From Schistocerca nitens (taxonomy: Eukaryota; Arthropoda; Insecta; Orthoptera; Acrididae): a DNA stretch of 64,000 nucleotides. A model generated the notes under the pieces. The model saw only the letters and a list, made by a program, of their open reading frames with translations. It was not told the DNA's origin and searched no databases. Location: NCBI RefSeq assembly GCF_023898315.1, contig NC_064616.1:296410934-296474933 (forward strand). Reading direction: 5' to 3'. The position numbers and the translations under genes were made by a program. Of this stretch, positions 22,047 through 32,439 are shown in pieces (positions within the stretch are counted from its first letter, which is position 1; every line of letters begins with the position of its first letter).

Positions 22047-23435
22047 CATTGAGGTGACAAAAGTCATGTGATAGCGACGTGCACATATACAGATAGACGG
22101 CGTTAGTATCCCTTACAAAAGATATAAAAAGGCAGTGCATTGGCGGAGATGTCATTTGTGAGTCATGTGAAAGGGTTTCCGACGTGATTACGGCGGCCCG
22201 ACGGGAATCAAGAGACTTTGAACACGGAATGGTAGTTGAAATTACACGCATGAGACATACCATTTCGGAAATCGTTAGGCAATTCAATATTCCGAGATCC
22301 TCAGTGTCAAGAGTTTGCCGAGAATGACACATTTCAGGGATTACCTCTCACAGCGGACAACGCAGTGGACGACGGCATTCACTTAACAACGGAGAGTAGC
22401 GGCGTTTGCGTAGAGTTGTCAATGGTAATAGACAAGCAGCACTGCCTGAAATAACCCCAGAAACCAAAGTGTGACATACAAGGAACGTATCCCTTACGAC
22501 AGTGCGGCGAAATTTGGCGTTAATCGGCTATGGCAGCGAACGACCGATGCGATTGCCTTTCCTAGCAGCATGACATAGCCGGCAGCGCCTCTTCTGGACT
22601 TATAACCATATGGATGGACCATAGACAGTTGGAAAAGCGTGGCCTGATCAGATGAGTCCCGATTTCAATTGGTAAGAGCTGATGGTAGTGTTCGAGTGTG
22701 GCACAGACCCCAAGAAACCATGGACTTAAGCTGTCAACAGATCACTGTGCAAACTGGTTGTGGCTCCATAGTGGTGTGAGCTGTGTTTGCATGAAATGGA
22801 TGAGTCGTCGCTGATGTTCGGCTGCTTGGAGACCATTTTCAGCCATTCAAGGGCTTCATATTCCTAAGCAACGATGGAATTTTTATGTATGACAATGCGC
22901 CTTTCATCGGCCCACAATTGTTCGCGATTGGTTTGAAGAACATTCTGGACAGTTCGAGCGAATGATTTGGCCACCCAGATCTCCCGGCATGAATCCCATC
23001 CGTTTATGGGACATAATAGAGGGGTCAGTTCGTGCACAAAATCATGCATCAATAACATTCGCAATTATGGACGGCTATAGAGGCAGCTTAGCTCAGCATT
23101 TCTGTACGGGACTTCCAGCAACTTGTTGAGTCCATGCCACGTTGCGCCGGCCGTGGTGGTCTAGCGGTTCTGGCGCTGCAGTCCGGAACTGCGGGACTGA
23201 TACGGTCGCAGGTTCGAATCCTGCCTCGGGCATGGGTGTGTGTGATGTCCTTAGGTTAGTTAGGTTTAAGTAGTTCTAAGTTCTAGGGGACTTATGACCT
23301 AAGATGTTGAGTCCCATAGTGCTCAGAGCCATTTGAACCATTTGAGCCATGCCACGTTGCGGTTTGCACTATGCCGAAAAAAAAGAGGTCCAACGAGATA
23401 TTCAGTTGTATCCCATGAATTTTGTCACCTCCGCG
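22047..23435 (+). mobile_element. Complete but dead Tc1-like transposon, with a SINE inside
   Basis: Inverted ends: left CATTGAGGTGACAAAAGTCA; right on the minus strand CGCGGAGGTGACAAAATTCA. TA duplications are at 22045-22046 and 23436-23437. The transposase reads on the plus strand: an N-terminal HTH (EHGMVVEITRMRHTISEIV then RQFNIPRSSVSRVCRE), more broken segments, and MYDNAPFI, the second catalytic aspartate region. Many stops and frameshifts are present. A SINE-1 (23146-23346) lies in the 3' part. Confidence 0.88.
23146..23346 (+). repeat. SINE-1 copy inserted in a Tc1 element
   Basis: Starts GCCGGCCGTGGTGGTCTAGC and ends CCATTTGAACCATTTGAG. A perfect 14-bp repeat CCATGCCACGTTGC flanks it (23132-23145 and 23347-23360). 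Removing it restores the 3' end of the Tc1 element at 22047-23435. Confidence 0.96.
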
Positions 23436-23437
23436 TA

Positions 23438-23731
23438 TTCTTTTCTTACCAAGTCACGCGCCCGCAACGCCACCAGAAGGTGTGTGTGTGAATTCCTAAG
23501 GGACCAAACTGCTGAGCTCGTCGGTCCCTAGACTTACACTCTATTTAAACTAACTTATGCTAAGAACAACACATGCACCCATGCCCGAGGGGGGACTCGA
23601 ACCTCCGGCGGGAGTGGCCGCGCAATCCGTCACATGGCGCCTCAAACCGCTTGGCCACTCCGCGCGGCCCCACCAGGAGGCATTCAGTCTCGCGATGGGT
23701 GTTGGCTATAACGTTTTGGCTCATCAGTGTA
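23438..23731 (+). mobile_element. Tc1-like 3' terminal fragment, split by a SINE-3
   Basis: The text GTTTTGGCTCATCAGTG at 23715-23731 followed by TA is the same terminal repeat as at 49162-49178. The words RARNATRR before the SINE and HSVSRWVLAI after it resemble the transposase C-terminus. The matching left end was not found; the Tc1 copy at 22047 abuts the fragment and may have inserted into the same older element. Confidence 0.5.
23481..23669 (-). repeat. SINE-3 copy, minus strand, with target-site duplication
   Basis: Plus-strand text contains CTAAGGGACCAAACTGCTGA and ends GCCACTCCGCGCGGC, the reverse of the tRNA-like head. Flanking repeats CCACCAGAAGG (23470-23480) and CCACCAGGAGG (23670-23680) match at 10 of 11 bases. 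Confidence 0.93.
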
Positions 23732-23904
23732 TTTGAAATATGTTATAGTTATATTACTCGTATATTTTAACGAAAACTGTAAATGATCCGTTAAAATGTG
23801 CATATTTGTAAACAAAATGACACGGATATTTGCAATGTGTAAGTGAAATTTAGGGATGTGAGGAAAAATTGATTTTTATTTTGTTTTATTAGATATTCAG
23901 CACT

Positions 23905-25763
23905 AGATTAGATTAGATTAGATTAGATTAGATTAATACTTGTTCCATAGATCATGAATACGACACTTCGTAATGATGTGGAACGTGTCACGTTAATAAA
24001 AGATGTCTGTACCAGATATTACATTACACAAAATATTGCATGACCTAATGTTTAAGTTGTTTTTTTCCTTAATTTATATCTAAAAATTCAGCCAATGGGT
24101 AGAAGGAGTTGTCATCTAGAAATTCTTTTAATTTATTTTTAAATGTTAGTTGGCTATCTGTCAGGCTTTTGATGCTGTTTGGTAGGTGACCAAAGACTTT
24201 TGTGACAGCATAATTTACCCCTTTCTGTGCCAAAGTCAAATTTAACCCTGCACAGTGAAGATCATCCTTTCTCCTCGTGTTATAGCTATGCACACTGCTA
24301 TTACTTTTGAACTTGGTTGGATTATTAACAACAAATTTCCTAAATGAATATATATACTGTGAGGTTACTGTGAGGATCCCTAGATCCTTAAATAGATGTC
24401 TGCAGGATGACCGAGGGTGGGCTCCAGCAATTATTCTGATTACACGTTTTTGAGCAATGAATACTTTTCTACTCAACGATGAATTACCCCAGAATATGAT
24501 GTCATACGAAAGCAGTGAATGAAAGTAGGCATAGTAAGCTAATTTACTGAGATTATTATCACCAAAATTTGCAATAACCCTAATAGCATACGTAGCTGAA
24601 CTCAGACGTTTCATCAGACCATCAATGTATTGCTTCCAGTTTAACCTCTCATTAATGGACACACTTAAAAATTTTGAAAATGCTACCTTAGCTACAGACT
24701 TCTGTTCAAAGTCTATATTTATTACTGGAGTTGTGCCATTTACTGTACGGAACTGTATATACTGTGTTTTATCAAAATTTAAAGAGAGTCCGTTTGCTGA
24801 GAACCACTTAATAATTTTGTGAAAAACATCTTTTACAATTACATCACTTAGTTCTTGGTTTTTGGATGTTATTACTATACTTGTATCATCAGCAAAAAGA
24901 ACTTTGCATCTTCATCAATGTGGAATGGTAAGTCATTAATGTATATCAAGAACAGTAAAGGACCTAAGACCGAACCCTGTGGGACCCCATACTTGATAGC
25001 CCCCCAGTTTGAGGAATCAGCTGTTGTTTTAACATTACATGAACCACTTATTTCAACTTTCTGCATTCTACCAGTTAAGTATGAATTAAACCATTTGTGC
25101 ACTGCCCCCCTCAAACAATAATGATTTAGCTTATCTAAAAGAATTCCATGATTTACACAATCAAAGGCCTTTGAGAGATCACAAAAAATACCAGTGGGTG
25201 ATGTCCGGTTATTCAGAGCATTTAATATTTGGTCAGTGAAAGCGTATATAGCATTTTCTGTTGAAAAGCCTTTCTGAAAACCAATCTGACATTTTGTTAG
25301 TACTTTATTTTTACAAATATGGGAGGCTACTCTTAAATACATTACTTTTTCAAAAATTTTCGATAGAGCTGTCAGAAGAGAGATTGGGCAGTAGTTGTTG
25401 ACATCCGACGTATCCCCCTTTTTATGCAATGGTTTTACAATGGCACATTTCAGTCTATTGGGGAAAACACCCTGCTCCAAAGAGCTATTACATACGTGGC
25501 TGAGAATCCTACTTATCTGTGGGGAACAAGCTTTAAGTACCTTGCTGGAAATGCCATCAATTCCGAGAGAGCTTTTACTTTTCAGTGAGTTTATTATTTT
25601 ACTGGTTTCAGAGGGAGAGGTTGGTGGAATTATAATTGTTTCAAACTGCACAGGGATGGCCTCTTCTATTAGTAGCCTTGCCTCTTCTAGTGAAGATCTA
25701 GATCCTATTTTCTCCACAACATTTAAAAAATGATTATTGAAAATATTTTCAATTTCTGATTGT
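23905..25763 (-). pseudogene. LINE with nearly complete reverse transcriptase, one frameshift
   Basis: Minus strand. The RT starts in the middle of the protein (QSEIENIFNNHF) and keeps SKSSLGIDGISSKVLKACSP, then AIVKPLHKKGDTSDVNNYCP, GIFCDLSKAFDCVNH and YGVPQGSVLGPLLFLIYINDL. At about 24905 the frame slips by one base exactly where LFADDTS should follow; the other frame then reads on through SINERLNWKQYIDGL, RIIAGAHPRSSCRHL and LADFLDIN-like words to a stop at 24069. A TAATC-type repeat tail (23904-23935) marks the 3' end. ORF1 and endonuclease are missing (5' truncation). The single lesion suggests a fairly young copy. Clade: jockey/CR1-like, not resolved. Confidence 0.92.
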
Positions 25764-25764
25764 T

Positions 25765-26420
25765 AAAGGTATTGGGTATTTGAAGTAATACATATGGAAT
25801 AAAACTTAGCTTAAAACATTTTTTTCGCAAACAGTAAGCACCAACATGGGGCCATTCATTATACAGAGTGGCCCTTCAACAAGTCGTCAGACGCATTTTC
25901 TCTAGTAATTCTACAGGTATTTTCAATTTGGTGTTTGCAGTGTGTAGCTGAAATCGGCCCAAACAACTGCTTATCATCACGTTTTTCAAGCGACGTATGG
26001 CGTCGGTTTATTTCTCGTTACAAACAAAGTGATTTTTGAAGCGGATCTGAGTAAAACACTGAAGGACGTTTGCAGTTCATTTCCCCTGCAAATATTTTTC
26101 AATTTAAAACTGTGCATCACTGTATGGCAGTTCGTCCCGTAAAATTAGAACAGTCGTCAAATGAACAAAATGTTCGAGGACACAAGAATTAGCGTGGCTG
26201 CACGGACTTATCCACAGAACGACCCTCTCCTCCTCCCCCCCCCCCCCCACTTCCCCCCCTCCCTCCAGCAGACCCACATTCTCAACTTACTCCACACACT
26301 ACGAAATTAGTGCTCCCTGCTCATTAATCTCGATGTTCGTGACAAGGTCTATTCCCGCATGAGTTCGAGCGTATGTGTGCATCAGCACAGAAATGATCTT
26401 TGGCTTGTGATCGCCGTAAT
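25765..26420. other. Unassigned sequence with a C14 run
   Basis: No coding motif. A C-rich block (26227-26275) includes a run of 14 C (26235-26248). Confidence 0.45.
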
Positions 26421-26479
26421 TATATGTGTATGGTGTCTGTTCTTTCGGACATGTCCGAAAGAACAGACATACACATATA
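26421..26479. repeat. Near-perfect 59-bp palindrome
   Basis: The arms TATATGTGTATG...TCTGTTCTTTCGGAC and their reverse complement meet with almost no loop at GGACATGTCC. The only asymmetry is three extra bases (GTG) in the left arm. It can form a long hairpin or cruciform. I have a memory of the core GTTCTTTCGGACATGTCCG being repeated in grasshopper DNA, but cannot verify it here. Confidence 0.93.
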
Positions 26480-26774
26480 AACTGTAAAATGTTTTATGTC
26501 TTCAGAACGTGTCATCAAATTAGCGGCTGGTAACTATTTTAAAACGTACCACGCAAAGATGGTGCTCCAAAAAATGTCAACTGTTCACAAAATAGCTTCA
26601 TTATGAACACCCATGCTGGTCCTTCATGAGATTAATTTGAATTTCATCGAATGTAACGCCCTGAAATTTAAAGGTGTTCCGTCATCTCCTCTCTCTACAG
26701 GCTTAACAAAGGAGTGATCACTGTTGACCTCTGTGGCACGAAAGCGTTCATTTGTTATATTCTAACTGGCCGCC

Positions 26775-26990
26775 ACCGACGAAACTTGCGCAGTGGTTAA
26801 GATATTTCACTCGCATTCATGAGGACGGTTGTTCAAATACTCAGCCGGTCATCCAGATTTCTACATACACAATTATATTCTGCAGCCACCTTACTGTGCG
26901 GTACTTCTGGTACCACTATCGGTTCCCCCTTTCCTTGTTCCACTGGCAAATGCTGTGTGGTAAAAATGACTGTCGGTAAATCTTCGTATG
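26775..26990 (+). repeat. SINE-2 copy, strongly diverged
   Basis: CTTGCGCAGTGGTTAAGATA, then CACTCGCATTCATGAGGACG and GCCGGTCATCCAGATTT follow the SINE-2 head in order, with many changes. The 3' part is unclear. Confidence 0.7.
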
Positions 26991-26999
26991 AACTTTAAT

Positions 27000-27690
27000 T
27001 TCTTAGAATTTCTCGTTATGATCATTTCACGAGATATATGTGGGAGAAAGTAATATGCTGGAACGTACGTCCTCGGAATTTTGAAAGTAAACCTCTCCAA
27101 GATGCAAGTCGCCTCTGTTGTAATGTATGCCATTGGAGTTCGTTGAGCATCGCAGCGATTTATCGATTCCGTGACGAAACGCGCCGCTCTTCGTTGGCTC
27201 TTCTCTATCTCTTCTAGTAGAGTAACCTGCTAAGAGTCCCACGCTGATGTTCTATACTCAATAATCAGTCGCTCAATTGTTTTGTAAACCATTTCTTTCA
27301 TTGATGAATTACATTTCTTTAAGATTCTCCCAATGAAACTCAGCCTGACATTTACTTTTCCTACAGTTTGGAAATTTGTGGTAAGGTCTTATGGGACCAA
27401 ACTACTTAGGTCATCGGTCCCTAAGCCTCCGCATTACTTAACCTGACTTAAACTAACTTACACTATGGACAACACACACACCAATGCCTGAGGGAGGACT
27501 CGAACCTCAGACGAGGGCAGCCGCACAGCCTACAGTTTGTTTTGTCTGGTGATTCCACTTTAGGTTGCTCCGGTTGGGTACTTCTGGGTGTATCCGACCA
27601 GTTACTGTTTCCAGTGGTTCATCGCCAAACACGTATTCGAAGAGTAGTGGATGTCTTCGCCTATTTATGCGATACAAGTGACTTGTATTT
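27000..27690 (-). pseudogene. LINE fragment, minus strand, split by a SINE-3
   Basis: The two sides of the SINE (27000-27359 and 27540-27690) read in order like the antisense of a jockey-type LINE: the C-terminal part (minus-strand words VYFQNSEDVRSSILLSPTYI, then a serine-rich and arginine-rich stretch) and, further right, the segment after the catalytic box. I recognise this from related copies in memory, since the frame here is badly broken. The family is probably the same as, or close to, the LINE at 2502. Confidence 0.55.
27371..27528 (-). repeat. SINE-3 copy, minus strand, truncated, inserted in a LINE
   Basis: It starts GAAATTTGTGGTAAGGTCTT and ends GGGCAGCCGCACAG, so the outer tRNA-like head is missing (5' truncated). 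A perfect 11-bp repeat CCTACAGTTTG flanks it (27360-27370 and 27529-27539). Confidence 0.94.
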
Positions 27691-27694
27691 GCAT

Positions 27695-27838
27695 TTCCCC
27701 AAGATTCGATAAATCTCTTAAGCCATATGCCGGAATGGTTTCTCTCAAAAGGACAAGGTCAGCTTATTTGCCCGGTGGAGATTGTGCTCTCTCTCTAATA
27801 ATTTCGTCGTCGACAGGACTTCAACGCTAACCTTCCTT
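27695..27838 (+). repeat. SINE-2 3' fragment
   Basis: AGATTCGATAAATCTCTTAA, CATATGCCGGAATGGTTTC and CGTCGTCGACAGGACTTCAA correspond to the 3' half of the copy at 10303, with many changes. The tRNA-like head is absent. Confidence 0.7.
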
Positions 27839-27839
27839 G

Positions 27840-28829
27840 TTTATCATTGGCCACCTTATTAATTATTACTCGCAGTGATGATGATAGAATTATTTGGGTG
27901 CACGAGATCGAGGTCTTTAGCGCCCATACTAAACTTGGGGGATATGATGCGGTTAAAATGAGTAAAAGTTTTAAAAATTGCAGAATAAAAGAATAAAATA
28001 CTTTCTAAAATTTCTCTTGTCGAAAACATACGCAAATACATTAAGAAAATGCCACAAGAGCTTGTCATGTGTCAGTTCTTGAGAGGTGGGGAAAAGGAAA
28101 AGAGAAAGTTTGCAAAAAAGGTATTAAAAGGATATAACCAATATCACTAAACAAAGGATACGCTAGACACTCTGCAACACACTACAACCTTCAATCCAAC
28201 AGTCAGGATGAAGTCTGGACATTTTACAAAATTTTAAAATGCGTACCACACTCGCTTCGTCATCGGCTAAAATAGAATGCAGGTCTCCACTTAAATTGGT
28301 TGCTGTCCTCTCATCATAACATAAAAGACTCCCTGTTTAATGTGATGAGACGAAATACACACTTGTGGGTCCTCTCGCTGATGCAGAGGGCTATGACTAT
28401 ACGTAAAAGGCCAGACGACTTCATATTACTCGGAGTTTCAGTACATTTTTCTACGCTGTGTGCTGGGTGTCGCTCTCATTTCTACGTGTTGCTTTGCTTG
28501 GTGCGCTCCCAAAACAGTACGTGAGAGCGTCTGCTCACCGGAAACCGGACAAACAGGTTGTGAAGCTGGCCCGCCCCAGCACTTACCACTTCCCGGTCCG
28601 TTGCCGGTTGCGTGGCGCCTGGATGTTCTGATGAGTCCGCCCGTGGCGTAGACGACATGTTGCTGCTCCACCTTTAGCAGAGGAAAGTACATACGCAAAG
28701 AAGTGATCTTTAAATGACTCAGCATATCCTGAGTTCAATCGTTATAATTATTATTCTTGAGTCAGAAACACAGAAACACTGAGACTGGCAATCACACCAG
28801 GAATGAGAATAATCCTTCTTTTTCTTGTG
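27840..28829. other. Unassigned sequence
   Basis: About 1 kb without a recognisable element or ORF motif. GC rises at 28500-28650. Confidence 0.4.
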
Positions 28830-29094
28830 ACTTTGACCCACATTGCCGCAGGGTCGACATGGTTACTAACGGATGTGGAACGTTTAATTTACGAGGTTGC
28901 CGGATGTCCTTCCTGTCGCCACCCTATTACCCGCCGGCACGGAATTGTGAAAGTCAGCAAAAGTTTTCTAAATGTTTGCGAATCGTGTGGCTGAGGCGGG
29001 ACTTGTGTTCAAATGGCTCTGAGCACTATGGGACTTAACTTCTGAGGTCATCAGTCCCCTAGAACTTAGAACTACTTAAACCTAAATAACCTAA

Positions 29095-29337
29095 CAAGGG
29101 AACCTCCCCATCGCACCCCCCTCAGATTTAGTTATAAGTTGGCACAGTGGATAGGCCTTGAAAAACTGAACACAGATCAATCGAGAAAACAGGAAGAAGT
29201 TGTGTGGAACTATGAAAAAAAAAGCAAAATATACAAACTGAGTAGTCCATGCGCAAGATATGCAACATCAAGGATAATCTCATCTCAGGAGCGCCGTGGT
29301 CTCGTGGTAGCGTCAGCAGCTGCTGAACGGGAAGACT

Positions 29338-29391
<54 letters not shown>

Positions 29392-30113
29392 AGGTCCTTG
29401 ATTCAAGTCTTCCCTCGACTGAAAATTTTACTTTCTTTATTTTTGCATAGTTATTATCTGTCCGTTCGTTCATTGACATCTCTGTTCACTGTAATAAGTT
29501 TAGTGTCTGTGTTTTGCGACCGCATCGCAAAACCTTGCGATTAGTAGACGAAAGGACGTGCCTCTCCAATGGGAACCGAAAACATTTGATCCCAAGGTCA
29601 TAGGTCAACCGATTCCTCCACGGGCAAACACGTCTGATATATTCTATACGACACTGGTGACGGCATGTGCGTCACATGACAGGAATATGTTGTCGACCCA
29701 CCTAACTTGTACACTTGGCGAATGGGTAAAAAGATTCTTCTACCTTGCCCGATTTAGGTTTTCTTGTGGATGTGATAATCACTCCCAAAAAAGTGATGAA
29801 AACATAAGAGTTTGTCACATAAACTGAAAATAAAAAATTTAAGTTTTCACTTGATGGAAGATTTGAACCAAGGACCTTTCGTTCCGCAGCTGCTCACGTT
29901 ACCACGAGACCACGGCGCTCCAGCGTTCCCATCGTCCTTAATGTTGCCTATCTTCCCTTGAACTACTCAGTTTGTATATTTTGCTTATTTTTTCACAGTT
30001 CCACACAACTTCTTCCTGTTTTCTCAATTGATCTGTGTTAAGTTTTTCAAGGCCTATCCACTGTGCCAACTTATAACTAAATCTGAGGGGGGTGCGATGG
30101 GGAGGTTCCCTTG
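29095..30113. mobile_element. Long-TIR DNA element with tRNA-like arms, TAA duplication (copy 1)
   Basis: The ends are perfect inverted repeats beginning CAAGGGAACCTCCCCATCGC, and homology between the arms extends for about 300 bp. A 3-bp TAA duplication flanks it (29092-29094 and 30114-30116). Each arm contains a tRNA-like segment with box A-like GCCGTGGTCTCGTGGT and box B-like TTGATTCAAGTC or TTGGTTCAAATC (left 29289-29420, split by A50; right 29854-29923). The middle keeps a short frame fragment on the minus strand (LCDKLLCFHHFFGSDYH) that is also in copy 2. No transposase is present, so it is non-autonomous. The TWA-type 3-bp duplication fits the PIF/Harbinger superfamily, but the terminal bases are not diagnostic. 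Confidence 0.9.
29339..29388. repeat. A50 homopolymer
   Basis: Fifty A in a row, splitting the tRNA-like segment in the left arm of copy 1. The other three arms in this window do not have it. It could be a small retroposed tail or an assembly artefact. Confidence 0.95.
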
Positions 30114-30419
30114 TAAGAACATCACACACATCCGTGCCCGAGGCAGGATTCGAACCTGCGACCGTAGTGGTCGCGCGGTTCCACACTGTAGCGCCTAGAA
30201 GCGTTCGGCCACCCCGGTCGGCGGGACTTGGGAAATAGCCCGACAGTCACCTACTGGAATGTGAGAAACCACCTAAAAATCACATCCGGTCATTCAGGCA
30301 CACCGACCATCGTCGGTAATCCGCCGGGCGGATTCCACCATGGGCCGGCGTTCCTTCCTGACCTGGAAGTGGCGCCTTAACACTCATGGCTGTCCTGGCT
30401 GCTAGAAAAAAGAATAAAT

Positions 30420-31316
30420 ACAGTAGCATCATATCGCACGTATTCAGAACTTCGCAATCTCCAAGGCACTCTGCTCGCGATGCTGGGCAGAGAAGACATT
30501 GAAGCTCGGCTTGTAATTTACTCTTGTGCGGATTCACAGTAAGCGTCGTCAGCATTAAAGTCTAATTTCTTCATGTTGTCCATCGATCTTCCCATTCTGG
30601 ACTGTAACCTATTTAGCGACTTCCGTACCAACCACCTGAGTCCAGGGAGTAGCTGCTCGGCTGTTCTCATCCTTCTGCAGAGTAGAGGTGGTCTGTTCTT
30701 CCACATTTCCAGTTTCGCCTTGTCGGGATTCACAGTAAGCTTCTTAGAAAATTCCAAATGAATTTTCCCTCTGCAGCGAAGAGCGAGATGTAATGACACT
30801 TCTTGGTAGATTAAAAATGTGTGCCAGGCTGGGACTCGAACCTGGGACCTTTGACTACTGCAGCACTTACCGAGTTCGAGTGCCGATCCCCCACAGAGTT
30901 TTAATTCTTAGATGATCGTGGCTAGCTCTCCGTGGTGCTCAGCGGTTGTGGAGGAGGGGCATGCTCATGTACCAGTTTGCCGCTCTTCTGCTCCACTGTA
31001 AGTCATTCCTTATCAGCAGCCACTCCTCCGCGTACATACGGTGGCGCTATTTCAAGCATGTAATAAAGTTTATCTGCTGGAGTAGGCTTGACGCAACCTG
31101 CAATTAGTCTACAGGATTCACTGACCCCGATACCAGACAAACACAGGGCCATTGCAGATACACGGAGTGTTGAAGAGTATGCCCCCATTTTGACCCTACC
31201 AGTTTACGAATCAGATTGTTTCGTGTGGAGATTTCATTTTGTTGTTCATACAGTAGTTTTTGAAAGTAAGATTTCTGACAAGCGTTACTCGCAGATATTT
31301 TGGAGTGTGACAACAC
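30420..31316 (-). pseudogene. LINE C-terminal remnant (jockey type), split by a SINE-4
   Basis: Minus strand. 31003-31300 encodes STRNNLIRKLVGSKWG, then a frame change and SESCRLIAGCVKPTPADKLY and MLEIAPPYVRGGVAADKE. 30430-30720 encodes PPLLCRRMRTAEQLLPGLRW, then SLNRLQSRMGRSMDNMKKL and NADDAYCES, the region near the C-terminal cysteine motif. This is the thumb and tail of a jockey-clade RT protein. Order and orientation fit one element. Frame breaks show it is dead. Confidence 0.78.
30748..30905 (-). repeat. SINE-4 copy, minus strand, inside a LINE
   Basis: Plus-strand text: CTCTGCAGCGAAGAGCGAGA, then TTCTTGGTAGATTAAAAATG, TGGGACTCGAACCTGGGACC and GCAGCACTTACCGAG. This is the reverse of a SINE-4 with the box B region kept. 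It lies between the two halves of the LINE at 30420-31316. Flanking repeats were not clear. Confidence 0.8.
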
Positions 31317-31319
31317 TGT

Positions 31320-32217
31320 AGTCGTGTTTCTCGCCGTACTGTATACAGCTAACGACGGGTTTCTTTGAAGCCTAAATGGAATGCGCAGACTTGAGTCTTA
31401 AAAGGTTTTTTTTTTTTCGTTTCATAACAGGGATGGTACAGTAACCAGTATGTATGACATGAGGAAACAAGCAGTCTTGGCTCCAGTATTAAAATTAATT
31501 GTTATGCTAATTATTGCTTTTGGTAATTTCGAGCTCTTTTTTGGGTTCAATAAAACTCCATGTCATTTCAGGCACCTATGTCAATTTTTGCCTCACATTA
31601 TTCAGTGAATTAGTGAATTTTCAAATGTTAAAGGACTTGTGGGTCACTATGTGAACTGATGACCCAAACGTTTTGGCAATTCGCTTAATAGCGTATTGGT
31701 CCGCGTTTGGTATGCAATACAGCAGCTATTCGACAATTCGCTGGTAGGTTTCCTGAGGTATGCAGCATCAGACATTCACGGACAAGTCACGCAATTTCCG
31801 TAAATTGCGTGTCGGTGGTTAGTAGGCACGGAAGAGGTGGGAAAAACCGACCGGTTAAAAGCAATACCGATATTTTCGTTCTGAATAACCGGTATTTTTC
31901 GGTATTTGTTTGCTCTTGTTTATAACAGACGTTGTTTTGTTTTCCACAAACAATCGAGTATAAAACCGAGATATCATTTGGGCATAGCAGCAGTGCTAAA
32001 ATTTTCCGTTTTTAAATGAACCTTTTTTTTAAATTTATTCGTAAAATTTGTATTGGTTTGAAATATGCAAATGGGAAATGCGATCAGTGCTACGTTTTTA
32101 ACAATGCTGACAGAAACGAACAACAAGCACATGGCATAAGACTGGAACAGCACTGCTCAGACAGTAATGTCCCTGTTGCCGTGTATCGTTGCTTAATATA
32201 CACGTGTACGTGCAGTG
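31320..32217. other. Unassigned sequence, with ACCGGT-rich block
   Basis: No coding motif. The block GTGGGAAAAACCGACCGGTT (from 31837) followed by repeated CCGGTATTTT-like words resembles the subterminal part of some hAT elements. A similar but not matching block lies at 34720-34825. Confidence 0.4.
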
Positions 32218-32229
32218 TGCAAGATTTGG

Positions 32230-32427
32230 AGCCGGCCGCTGTGGCCGAGTGGTTCTAGGCGCTTCAGTCCGGAACCGCGCTGCTGCTACGGTCGAAGGTT
32301 CGAATCCTGCCTCGGGCATGGATGTGTGTGATGTCCTTAGGTTAGTTAGGTTTAAGTAGTTCTAAGTCTAGGGGACTTATGACCTCAAATGTTGAGTCTC
32401 ATAGTGTTCAGAGCCATTTGAACCATT
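32230..32427 (+). repeat. SINE-1 copy with target-site duplication
   Basis: Starts AGCCGGCCGCTGTGGCCGAG and ends GAGCCATTTGAACCATT. Flanking repeats TGCAAGATTTGG (32218-32229) and TGCAAGACTTGG (32428-32439) match at 11 of 12 bases. Confidence 0.95.
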
Positions 32428-32439
32428 TGCAAGACTTGG

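Larger units (their letters stand above)
29006..30220 (-). repeat. SINE-1 copy inserted in SINE-5 and itself split
   Basis: Left piece 29006-29094 (TGTTCAAATGGCTCTGAGCA to CCTAAATAACCTAA), right piece 30114-30220 (TAAGAACATCACACACATCC to the head). A 10-bp repeat GCGGGACTTG flanks the whole (28996-29005 and 30221-30230). The element at 29095-30113 lies in its body. Confidence 0.93.
28830..30408 (-). repeat. SINE-5 copy, minus strand, outermost layer of a four-level nest
   Basis: The left part (28830-29005) reads GTCGACATGGTTACTAACGG, then GAGGTTGCCGGATGTCCTTC and GCGAATCGTGTGGCTGAGGC. The right part (30231-30408) has AAACCACCTAAAAATCACAT, AATCCGCCGGGCGGATTCCA and a tRNA-like end. In antisense the right end gives box B-like GGAATCCGCCCGGCGGAT. 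The two parts form one repeat unit interrupted by a SINE-1. Recognition of the family is from memory; boundaries are approximate. Confidence 0.7.

Noticed and set aside
29558-29827. Plus-strand 89-codon frame (and its minus-strand homologue at 45305-45583) as the real protein of the long-TIR element
   Set aside because: It is the antisense of the cysteine-rich frame. The opposite strand keeps a regular Cys/His pattern and a shared stop, so I take that strand as the more likely coding one, though this is not proven.
30533-30741. 15-bp direct repeat GATTCACAGTAAGC-type at 30533 and 30727 as a target duplication
   Set aside because: Nothing between the copies looks inserted: the interval reads as LINE C-terminal coding sequence.
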